Source: Caulobacter sp. UNC279MFTsu5.1
GTDB taxonomy: Bacteria > Pseudomonadota > Alphaproteobacteria > Caulobacterales > Caulobacteraceae
Direction of reading: 5' to 3'
Assembly (NCBI RefSeq): GCF_900114015.1
Contig: NZ_FORN01000038.1
Coordinates: forward strand, 1-59,665
DNA length: 59,665 bases
Shown here piece after piece: positions 42,885-50,416 of this stretch. Positions within the stretch are counted from its first letter, which is position 1, and every line of letters starts with the position of its first letter. The translations under genes were made by a program, and so were the position numbers. Under the pieces are notes generated by a model. It was not told where the DNA came from. It worked only from the letters and a program-made list of their open reading frames with translations, and searched no databases.

Positions 42885-43844
42885 TTAATGCTTGGGTTTC
42901 AGCAGGCCATGCATGCCGATCCAGCGCACATAGGCGTCGAACCAACCGGTGCTGGTGGTTTCCTTCTGATACATGCCAAAGCCGTGCCCGCCCTGTTCGT
43001 ACAGATGGAACTCGACCAGCCGCTTGGCCGACTTCCAGCTGTCGATCAATCCGAAGCCGCCGTTGGCGAAGAACGGGTCGTCGGCGGCCAGCGCGACGAA
43101 CATCGGCGGCGCATCGGTCGGGACCGTCACGGGCGCGAGCGAACCGTAGATGAGGCCGATGAAGGCGGGCTTGGCGTCTTCGCCGTTCAGGGTTGTCGCC
43201 ATGGTCAGCATGGCGCCGGCCGAGAAGCCGATCATGCCGACGCGATCGGGATCGACATGCCATTCCGTTGCGCGCTTGCGCACCAGGGCGAAGGCCGCAC
43301 GGGAGTCCGCGATCTGCGGGGCCAGGCCGGCCATGGCCATCTGCGGATTTGGCCGCGGGGGACGGGCGGCGGCGCCCGAGAACATCTGGTTCATCGAGCG
43401 CTCGAACCCGGGCATGTCGGCTGGCGTCTGGTTCAGGCGGTATTTGAGCACGAAGGCGGCGACGCCCTTGTCGGCCAGCGCCCGGGCGACCTCCCAGCCC
43501 TCGTTCTCCATCGACAGGGTGCGGAATCCGCCGCCGGGCGCGACGATCACCGCGGCGCCCGTCGCCTTGGCCGGATCCGGGAGGAACGGGGTCAGGGTCG
43601 CGACCGTGACGTTGCGGGCGAAGAGGCTGCCATATTGGCTATGCCAGGACTCCGGCGCCGTCGCGCCCGGCAGGGCGCCGGTATCCAGCGTGATGGCGTT
43701 CGGCTGTGCGGGGATCGGCACCACTTGCATCTTGTCGTTCTGGGCGTAGGCCGGCGTCGCCAGGGCGCAGGCGACCGCCACGCCGATCGCGGCCAGACGC
43801 GTCCAGGTCGGTCGGACCTTTTCCATCGAACTGATGTTTCTCAT
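42885..43844 (-). CDS. Secreted acetyl-xylan-esterase-like alpha/beta hydrolase
   Basis: This 319-residue protein has a signal peptide (LAAIGVAVACALATPAYAQ) and an esterase domain with VIVAPGGGFRTLSMENEG (oxyanion), MIGFSAGAMLTMA (nucleophile Ser) and YEQGGHGFGMY (catalytic His). Such enzymes remove acetyl or other acyl groups from xylan side positions. The ATG at 43844 follows a gggaga ribosome site. It is the last gene of the minus-strand run halogenase, beta-helix, GH3, esterase, 62 bases behind the GH3 gene. Confidence 0.85.
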   Translation of the reverse strand: MRNISSMEKVRPTWTRLAAIGVAVACALATPAYAQNDKMQVVPIPAQPNAITLDTGALPGATAPESWHSQYGSLFARNVTVATLTPFLPDPAKATGAAVIVAPGGGFRTLSMENEGWEVARALADKGVAAFVLKYRLNQTPADMPGFERSMNQMFSGAAARPPRPNPQMAMAGLAPQIADSRAAFALVRKRATEWHVDPDRVGMIGFSAGAMLTMATTLNGEDAKPAFIGLIYGSLAPVTVPTDAPPMFVALAADDPFFANGGFGLIDSWKSAKRLVEFHLYEQGGHGFGMYQKETTSTGWFDAYVRWIGMHGLLKPKH

Positions 43845-43906
43845 GACAGTTTCTCCCTTTGCTTGTTGTTTTGGGCCTGCGATCGGCGCGTCGGTTGTTG
43901 GGGTTG

Positions 43907-46612
43907 CTACTTGGCCAGGGCGACATCCGCATCAACCGCGAAGGCGGCCGACTGGCTGGGCGCGCCGCTGTCGGGTTGACCCGAACCCACGCTCACCTTG
44001 TAACGCCCCGCCGCGACCCGGCGCTGGCCGTCCAGGTCCACCGAGCTGAGATCCCGCGGCGACAGCGTGAACGTTACCGTTCGCGCCTCGCCCGGCTTGA
44101 GGGCGATCCGTTGGAAGCCGCGCAAGGCGATCCGCGGAGCGCCGGGCGTGTCGGGGAAGTCGAGGTAGAGCTGGGCCACTTCGTCGCCGGAACGCGCGCC
44201 GACATTCCGCACGCTTGTGGTCACGCGCAGGCCCTTGCCCGCGCCAGCGGCGGCCGGCTCGATCTTCAGGGGCTCGTACGCGAACCGCGTGTAGCTGAGG
44301 CCGTAGCCAAACGGGTACACCGCCGCACCCTCGAAGTAGCGGTAGGTGCGGCCAGCCATGGCGTAATCGCCGAACGGCGGCAGGTCGTCGACCGAGCGAT
44401 AGAAGGTCAGCGGCAGACGTCCGGCGGGGTTGGTCTTGCCCGAGAGGACATTGGCGATGGCCAGTCCGCCGGACTGCCCCGGATACCAGGCCTCGAGAAT
44501 CGCCGAAGCGTTGTCCTTGGCCCAGGAGAGGTTCAGCGGGCTGCCGTTCATGGTCACCACGATCAGCGGCTTGCCCAGCGCCTTGGCCTGTTCCAGCAGG
44601 GCCTGCTGGTCGGGCGGGATGTCGAGCGTGGTCTTGTCGCCGCCCTTGAAGCCGGGGACGTCGACCGGCGCCTCTTCGGCCTCAAGATCGGACGTCAAGC
44701 CCACGACGGCGACCAGGACGTCGGCCTGGTCGGCCGCGGCCTTCAGATCGCCGGCGGGATCGTCGGAGATGCGCTTCCAGACCAGGTCGACGCCCGACAG
44801 CGCGTGAGACTCCGAGGCGATCTCGACGGGGTATTTTCGCCCCTTTTCCAGCTTGATCGTCTTCAAGGTCGGCAGGCTGCCCCAGCCGGACTTGCGCAGG
44901 TCGGCGAACGGTTTGCCGTCCAGCTTGAGCTCGCCGTTGAAGCCGGTCAGGCCCAGGCGATAGGTCCCGCTCTCGGGGGGGACCAGGAAGCCGGTCCAGA
45001 CCACGCGATGGTGATCGGAGACTGTCGCCAGATCCAGGCTGCGGGCCGCCACGTCAGGCTCCAGGCGCGTGACCACCGGCTTGTCGGAAAACCGCATCTT
45101 GGCGACAATGTCGCCGAAGGTCCCAGGCGCGAAGCGCTTGGGCGCGGGCTCGGTCGGATTGTAGTAGCGGGCCAGGAGGCCTGGCTTGCCGTCGGGCGAC
45201 CGCAGCGCCGAGGTCGGCACGCGGTCGCCGTCGGTGAACGAGGCTCCGAACGGCGCGTGGACGATCCGCGCCGAAGGCATGGCCTGGCGCAGGCCGGCCA
45301 GCACGGAAATGGGCGGCGCCGACTGGGCCGAGGAATAGTTGCCGCGCAGCACGCGAGTGGCGTCGCCCAGCGGTCCGATCACGGCGATCCGTGTGTCCGC
45401 CTTCAGCGGCAGCAAGCCGTCGTTCTTCAGCAGGACGAGGCTCTTTTCACCCGCGACCAGCGCCAGGGCCTCGTGTCCCGGCGTCATCACGCTCGCCGGA
45501 GCCTCCGAAGCGGTGTCGGGCGCGCGGACGCCGGGAAGGTCGCCCGCGCGAAGGCGGGCCGAGAACAGCCGCACCAGCGACCTGTCGACGTCTTCGGCGC
45601 TGATCAGGCCGCGCCGCAGGGCCTCGCGGTAGCGCTCGGCCAGGCCGTCGGTGTCAGTGAGCGTCGCGCCGTTGCACTCGTTGTCGACGCCAGCTCGCAT
45701 GGCCGCGGCGACGGCCGTGGCGGCGTCCGGGGCGTATTTGTGATTGTCGCTGATGTCCTTAACCGCGTCGCAGTCGGAAACGACGTAGCCGTTGAAGTCC
45801 CAGGCCTCGCGCAGGTAGTCCTTGAGCAGCAGGTCGCTGGCGCAGGCCGGCTGGCCGTCGATCCGATTGTAGGCGCACATCACCGAACCGGCCCGCCCCT
45901 CCGTGATCGCGGCGCGGAAGGCGGGCAGATACGTGTCCTCAAGGTCATGCCGCGAAACGAAGACGTTGGCGCTGTGGCGGGTCGATTCCGGACCGCTGTG
46001 GACGGCGAAGTGCTTGGGCGTGGCCACCACCTGCGGCAAGTCCGGATTGGGGCCCTGGACGCCCTGGACGAAGGCGACGCCCATGCGCGCGGTCAGGAAG
46101 GGATCTTCGCCATAGGTCTCCTGGCCTCGGCCCCAGCGCGGATCGCGGAAGATGTTGATGTTGGGAGACCATGTGTCGAGGCCGGTGCCGATGCGACCCA
46201 TGCGGCCGGTGTTCCGCGCCAGCGTGTGCAGTCCGCGAACTTCGGCCCCGACCGCGTCGGCGACGTCGTGGACCAGCGCGGGGTCGAAGGTCGCGGCCAG
46301 GCCGATCGGTTCAGGGAAGTTGGTGGTCGGCAAGGCGCCGAGCGCGCCGTGCAGCGACTCCGTCCACCAGTTGTAGGCCGGAATGCCCAGCCGCGGGATG
46401 GCCGGGGCGGTGTTGAGCAGTTGCTCGACCTTTTCGTCCGACGTCATCTGGCCGACCAGTTGGGCGGCCAGGCGGTCGGCCTTGACGCGGTCGGCCGAGA
46501 CCGAAGGGGAGGGCGGGTCGGCGGGCGCGGCGCGGGCCAGCGTCGCGCCGATCGACAGCGCGCCGGACAGGGTCGCGGCCAGGCCGCGTCGACGCCATTT
46601 GGATCTGGACAT
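43907..46612 (-). CDS. Glycoside hydrolase family 3 with PA14 domain (probable beta-xylosidase/beta-glucosidase)
   Basis: This 901-residue enzyme has a signal peptide, the GH3 (alpha/beta)8 domain with YNWWTESLHGAL, SPNINIFRDPRWGRGQETY, ATPKHFAVHSG and the nucleophile Asp in GYVVSDCDAVKDI, then a second GH3 domain split by a PA14 insert (about residues 460-600), and a Fn3-like end. The motif NWWTESLHG is common in GH3 xylosidases of the BxlA type. It would release xylose or arabinose from oligosaccharides in the periplasm. Its start codon overlaps the beta-helix stop by one base. Confidence 0.92.
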   Translation of the reverse strand: MSRSKWRRRGLAATLSGALSIGATLARAAPADPPSPSVSADRVKADRLAAQLVGQMTSDEKVEQLLNTAPAIPRLGIPAYNWWTESLHGALGALPTTNFPEPIGLAATFDPALVHDVADAVGAEVRGLHTLARNTGRMGRIGTGLDTWSPNINIFRDPRWGRGQETYGEDPFLTARMGVAFVQGVQGPNPDLPQVVATPKHFAVHSGPESTRHSANVFVSRHDLEDTYLPAFRAAITEGRAGSVMCAYNRIDGQPACASDLLLKDYLREAWDFNGYVVSDCDAVKDISDNHKYAPDAATAVAAAMRAGVDNECNGATLTDTDGLAERYREALRRGLISAEDVDRSLVRLFSARLRAGDLPGVRAPDTASEAPASVMTPGHEALALVAGEKSLVLLKNDGLLPLKADTRIAVIGPLGDATRVLRGNYSSAQSAPPISVLAGLRQAMPSARIVHAPFGASFTDGDRVPTSALRSPDGKPGLLARYYNPTEPAPKRFAPGTFGDIVAKMRFSDKPVVTRLEPDVAARSLDLATVSDHHRVVWTGFLVPPESGTYRLGLTGFNGELKLDGKPFADLRKSGWGSLPTLKTIKLEKGRKYPVEIASESHALSGVDLVWKRISDDPAGDLKAAADQADVLVAVVGLTSDLEAEEAPVDVPGFKGGDKTTLDIPPDQQALLEQAKALGKPLIVVTMNGSPLNLSWAKDNASAILEAWYPGQSGGLAIANVLSGKTNPAGRLPLTFYRSVDDLPPFGDYAMAGRTYRYFEGAAVYPFGYGLSYTRFAYEPLKIEPAAAGAGKGLRVTTSVRNVGARSGDEVAQLYLDFPDTPGAPRIALRGFQRIALKPGEARTVTFTLSPRDLSSVDLDGQRRVAAGRYKVSVGSGQPDSGAPSQSAAFAVDADVALAK

Positions 46613-48807
46613 TATTCGTCACCTTGCGAGTTGATCCGGGGTTTCTTTTCTTCCGGCGCGGGGCCCGCGCGCTCGATCACCTTGCGCGCGCCTTCGGGCC
46701 AGGCCTGACCATCGACGGCCATGTTGTCGACGAGCCGATTGTTGGCGTAGCCGGACCAGCTTCCGTTGGCCTTGCCGGCGTTGTGCCAATTGCCGCGCGC
46801 GACGTTGTCGGCCGCGGTCCGCCGAGGGTGGGCGCCGTCCAGCGCGTTCAGATTGACCCAGAGGCCCAGGCCGTCGAACACGTTGTCGCGCACGGTCACG
46901 TAGCGCGAGCCCTCGTCGAGATAGACGCCGATGCCGCCGGGGACGTCGTATACGTGGTTCTCGGCGATCAGGGCGCCAGGGTCCGCCGACAGATGGTAGA
47001 TGGCCCCGCCGTCGGGGAACCAGCGTTTGACGCCGTGGACCCGATTGCCCACGATCACCGCGTCGCGCAGGATGGTCGGGGTGTCGTAGACGACGTTGCC
47101 GGGCTGGTCGTAATAGCCTCGGTTCAGTGACATGTAGGCCGTGTTGCCGCCCGGGTCGTTGACTCCCCAGCCCCAACCCACGTCGATGCCGTCATAGGGG
47201 GTTTCGGAGACCTCGTTGTGTAGAATGATCGGCGCCGTCGCATAGGTGACCAGGATCGCGGCCTGTTCGCGATAGACCTGCGAGACCCTGGTGATGGTGT
47301 TGTCGCGAATGACGATGTCGCGCACCGCGAGTTCTGGACTGGAGGGGTGGTGCGCGTCCGGGGTCACCCCGCCGACCATGATCGCGCCGCCGGCCAGGTC
47401 GACGAACCGGCTGCGCACCACCTCGACCGAGCGAGTCTGCAGGCCCACGCCGCTCAGATTGGCGCTGGCGTCATTGCCGACGCCCAGCCCGATCTGGCCC
47501 AGGCGGGTGAATTCGGCGTTCTCGAAGAGGATCCTTGTCGCCGCCGCGACCTGCACCGCGGCCGGCTGCTGGCGCCAGTGGTTGCGCATGGCCTCGAAGG
47601 CCCAGCACCCCCAGCTGCAATCCCGGATCGGGTCCGCCGGATAGTTCGGCGTTTCGCCGGCCAGGAAGGCGCCGCTCTGCTGGCTGGCGTAGCCCTCCGG
47701 CCCGGAGGGGCCAAGCCAGCTGGTGTGCTGGAAACTGATCCCGGAAAACTGCAGATCATGGACCGGACGGCCTGGCGCGCCGGCCACCGACACCAGGGCC
47801 GACAGTCTGGGCATGATGACCTGGCTCGTGGCCAGCGGTTCGCCGGCTCTTGGCTTGTAGTAGAGCTTGCCGCGCGCGGGATTGGCCCACCAGTCGCCCT
47901 CGTCGCGCACGAAGGCCAGGGCGTTGGCGATAAAGAACCGAGCCCGATCGCCTGAGACCGGGCGGGCGAAGGTGTCATAGCCGATCAGATTGTTGCGCCA
48001 GCCCGGCTGGGCCAGCACGATGCGATCGCCGTGAATGCTCTCCACCCGGGCCCGGCGGTCGGTGAAGAAGCCGGTGTTCTCCACCTCCATGCGGTCCTGG
48101 TCGGGAATCTCGGCCAGGAAGCGCCAAGCCGGATCGACGATCTGGATGCCCCAGTCGTGAAACGCGAACGCCCGCCTCGGAGCCTCGACCTCGGCGCGAC
48201 GGGCCGGTCGGTCATTGACCCAGAGTTGGCGCGGATCGGCGCCGCGCGGGATGTCGGCGACCCAGATGTTTCGCCGCGCGTCGGCGATTCGCCAGCCGGC
48301 GACCGGGACGCCACCGGAGATCACGGGTCGGGCGCCTGCGACCGCTTCCCAGCGCACCACGTAGCCATTCTGGCCGCCATCCGCTTCGGAGAAGCGCAAA
48401 GGCGCGCCCAGGCGATAGACGCCGTCGGCCAGCCGCACCGTCACCGAATGGCTCGCGTTCACGCCGCGAACCGCCGCCTGGGCCCGCTCGAGGCTCGCGA
48501 AGGGACGCGCCGACGAGCCGTTACCGGTGTCAGATCCACGCGGCGAGACTTCGAAAACCACGGGGACGGGCGCGGGGCGTTCGTGGATCTCCACCGCGGC
48601 GAAGGCTTGCTCGGAGTTGGGCCGGCTGGCCGATGGAATTGCTGGGATGGGGAAGGTCGGAAGCGATTGGGCGACGGCGGGCGCGCCGCCGAACAGCGCC
48701 AAACCCAGGGCGTGCGCGATCGCGGATCCGCCCTGGATCCGCGATCGGACGCTCGCCGCGTCGGCGCCAGGCCGGGCGGAGGGCTTGGGCGCCTGGGCCG
48801 GCTTCAT
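46612..48807 (-). CDS. Secreted right-handed parallel beta-helix protein, carbohydrate-active
   Basis: This 731-residue protein has an exported N-terminus with a long n-region (ALGLALFGGAPAVAQ) and then a right-handed beta-helix starting EVSPRGSDTGNGSSARPFAS. Repeating turns with Asn ladders follow (DIVIRDNTITRVSQ, PIILHNEVSETPYDGIDVG, AVIVGNRVHGVKRWF, LIAENHVYDVPGG). This layout is known from polysaccharide lyases and GH120-like xylosidases. The place in a pentosan operon suggests action on arabinoxylan; the exact family needs profile comparison. The start overlaps the halogenase stop as ATGA and the stop overlaps the GH3 start. Confidence 0.85.
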   Translation of the reverse strand: MKPAQAPKPSARPGADAASVRSRIQGGSAIAHALGLALFGGAPAVAQSLPTFPIPAIPSASRPNSEQAFAAVEIHERPAPVPVVFEVSPRGSDTGNGSSARPFASLERAQAAVRGVNASHSVTVRLADGVYRLGAPLRFSEADGGQNGYVVRWEAVAGARPVISGGVPVAGWRIADARRNIWVADIPRGADPRQLWVNDRPARRAEVEAPRRAFAFHDWGIQIVDPAWRFLAEIPDQDRMEVENTGFFTDRRARVESIHGDRIVLAQPGWRNNLIGYDTFARPVSGDRARFFIANALAFVRDEGDWWANPARGKLYYKPRAGEPLATSQVIMPRLSALVSVAGAPGRPVHDLQFSGISFQHTSWLGPSGPEGYASQQSGAFLAGETPNYPADPIRDCSWGCWAFEAMRNHWRQQPAAVQVAAATRILFENAEFTRLGQIGLGVGNDASANLSGVGLQTRSVEVVRSRFVDLAGGAIMVGGVTPDAHHPSSPELAVRDIVIRDNTITRVSQVYREQAAILVTYATAPIILHNEVSETPYDGIDVGWGWGVNDPGGNTAYMSLNRGYYDQPGNVVYDTPTILRDAVIVGNRVHGVKRWFPDGGAIYHLSADPGALIAENHVYDVPGGIGVYLDEGSRYVTVRDNVFDGLGLWVNLNALDGAHPRRTAADNVARGNWHNAGKANGSWSGYANNRLVDNMAVDGQAWPEGARKVIERAGPAPEEKKPRINSQGDE

Positions 48808-50348
48808 ACCGGCTGCAGGCCGTGTTCGACGATCTTGCGGATCAGGTCACGGTGGCGAGGCAGATTCGCGCGCAGGCGTTCGGTCTGGACGGCGTTCTCG
48901 CGCAGCGCTCGTTCCGCCATCGAGCGTTCGTCCGCCAAGGCCTCCGGCTCGATCTCTGTCCGAAAACCCATGCCGTAGAGCACGTATTGATAGCTGGCGG
49001 TCGGGAAGACCTCCTCGACCCGGTCGAACTCGTCGTGCAGCCAGGGCGGTTGATGGCGCCAGAGCCGCAGGAGATCGGCCAGGCGCTCGGGAACGGTCTC
49101 GGGATCGCGGTTGTCACGCCAGAAGGCGGTGTCGGACCGTTGGCTGAGCACATAGTGCAGCTTGAGGAAATCGATGATCCGGCCCCAGCGATAGTGCGTT
49201 GTGGCGTTGAAACGCGAGGCGACGACGTCCATCACCTCACGGCAGGCCGGCATCTGCATGGCGATCATCTTGGCCGAGAGCTCGATCAGCACGATGGCCG
49301 AGGCTTCCAGCGGTTCCAGGAAGCCCGCGGCCAGGCCGACGGCCACGCAGTTGCGTTTCCAGAACGTCTCGCGGTGACCCGAGCGGATCGGAATCTTCCT
49401 GGCCGAGAGGTCGCGGGCGGCCGGGCCGATATAGGCCCGCAGTTCGCGTTCGGCGTCTTCATCGGAGATGTAGCGGCTGGAATAGACGTGTCCGACGCCG
49501 CGGCGCGTGGGCAGGCCGATGTCCCAGATCCATCCGGCCGACTGGGCCGTGGAAATGGTGTGGCTGGCGATCGGGCTGGTTTCGCTCTCGTAAGGGACCT
49601 GGATGGCCAGCGCCGTGTCACAGAACAGCACGTTGCCGCAATCCCGGAACGGCACGCCAAGGGTCTCGCCCAGCAGCAGGGACCGGAAGCCGGTGCAGTC
49701 CACGAAAAGATCGCCTTGGATCTCGCCGCACTGTTCGGTGACGACGCCGCGTATATCGCCGTCCTCGGTCAAGGCGACGCCGCGCACGTCCGCCAGGACA
49801 TGGCGCACGCCGAGCTTGTCGCAGCAATGACGCTGCAGAAACGGCGCGAACTTGCCCGCGTCGAGATGGTAGGCGTAGTTGGCCACGCCCTGGTAAGGGC
49901 CGGCGGTGATGGTCTTGGGCGCCAGGCCGTCGTCGCAGAGCCGTCCCTGCGGGGTGACCGCGTCGCAGAAGCTCTGAGTTCCGTCGCCGGCCAGCCAGTG
50001 GGCCGCGAGGTTCACCTGCGAGAAGCCCTGCGGCAGCATCAGCGGGTGGTAATAGGCGTCGTCGGCCGCGCCCGTGGTCCAGCGCGCGAACTTGGCGCCC
50101 TGTTTGAACGCCGCGTCGCATTCGCGAAAGAAGTCGGTCTCCGACACGCCGATCGTGGCCAGCGTCGTGCGCAGGGTCGGCCAAGTGCCTTCGCCCACGC
50201 CGATGATGGGCGTGTTTGGCGACTCCACCAGCGTGACGGTAAAACCGGTCGCGGCGCGCGCGCGGTGTTTGGCGGCGATAATGCCGGCGGTAAGCCAGCC
50301 GGCGGTTCCGCCGCCGACGATGACGATGTTCTTGATGGGACGCACCAT
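48804..50348 (-). CDS. Flavin-dependent tryptophan-halogenase-family enzyme
   Basis: This 514-residue enzyme has the FAD motif IVIVGGGTAGWLTA, the conserved GVGEGTWPTL, and Lys82 in ECDAAFKQGAKFARW, the position of the catalytic Lys of tryptophan halogenases. The WxWxI motif is present as GWIWDIGLP, with Gly-Leu before the Pro. RETFWKRNCVAVGLAAGFLEPLE is typical. It should halogenate an aromatic compound using reduced flavin made by a partner reductase, which is not in the window. A related enzyme in Brevundimonas (BrvH) sits by a TonB receptor and brominates indole. It is coupled to the beta-helix gene (ATGA) and lies behind a terminator. Confidence 0.9.
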   Translation of the reverse strand: MVRPIKNIVIVGGGTAGWLTAGIIAAKHRARAATGFTVTLVESPNTPIIGVGEGTWPTLRTTLATIGVSETDFFRECDAAFKQGAKFARWTTGAADDAYYHPLMLPQGFSQVNLAAHWLAGDGTQSFCDAVTPQGRLCDDGLAPKTITAGPYQGVANYAYHLDAGKFAPFLQRHCCDKLGVRHVLADVRGVALTEDGDIRGVVTEQCGEIQGDLFVDCTGFRSLLLGETLGVPFRDCGNVLFCDTALAIQVPYESETSPIASHTISTAQSAGWIWDIGLPTRRGVGHVYSSRYISDEDAERELRAYIGPAARDLSARKIPIRSGHRETFWKRNCVAVGLAAGFLEPLEASAIVLIELSAKMIAMQMPACREVMDVVASRFNATTHYRWGRIIDFLKLHYVLSQRSDTAFWRDNRDPETVPERLADLLRLWRHQPPWLHDEFDRVEEVFPTASYQYVLYGMGFRTEIEPEALADERSMAERALRENAVQTERLRANLPRHRDLIRKIVEHGLQPV

Positions 50349-50361
50349 GACCTCGAAACCC

Positions 50362-50404
50362 GGAAAAAACGACTGGGAAGATCGAACGATTGATCTTCCC
50401 AGTC
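50362..50404 (-). terminator. Intrinsic terminator between the TonB receptor gene and the halogenase gene
   Basis: On the minus strand, the arms at 50404-50392 and 50383-50371 (gactgggaagatc and its complement) form a perfect 13-bp stem with an eight-base loop. The sequence gttttttcc follows directly (50370-50362). This is a textbook intrinsic terminator. It lies 13 bases behind the receptor stop and ends about 14 bases before the halogenase start, so downstream genes would depend on readthrough. Confidence 0.9.
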
Positions 50405-50416
50405 GAGGGGAGGTGC

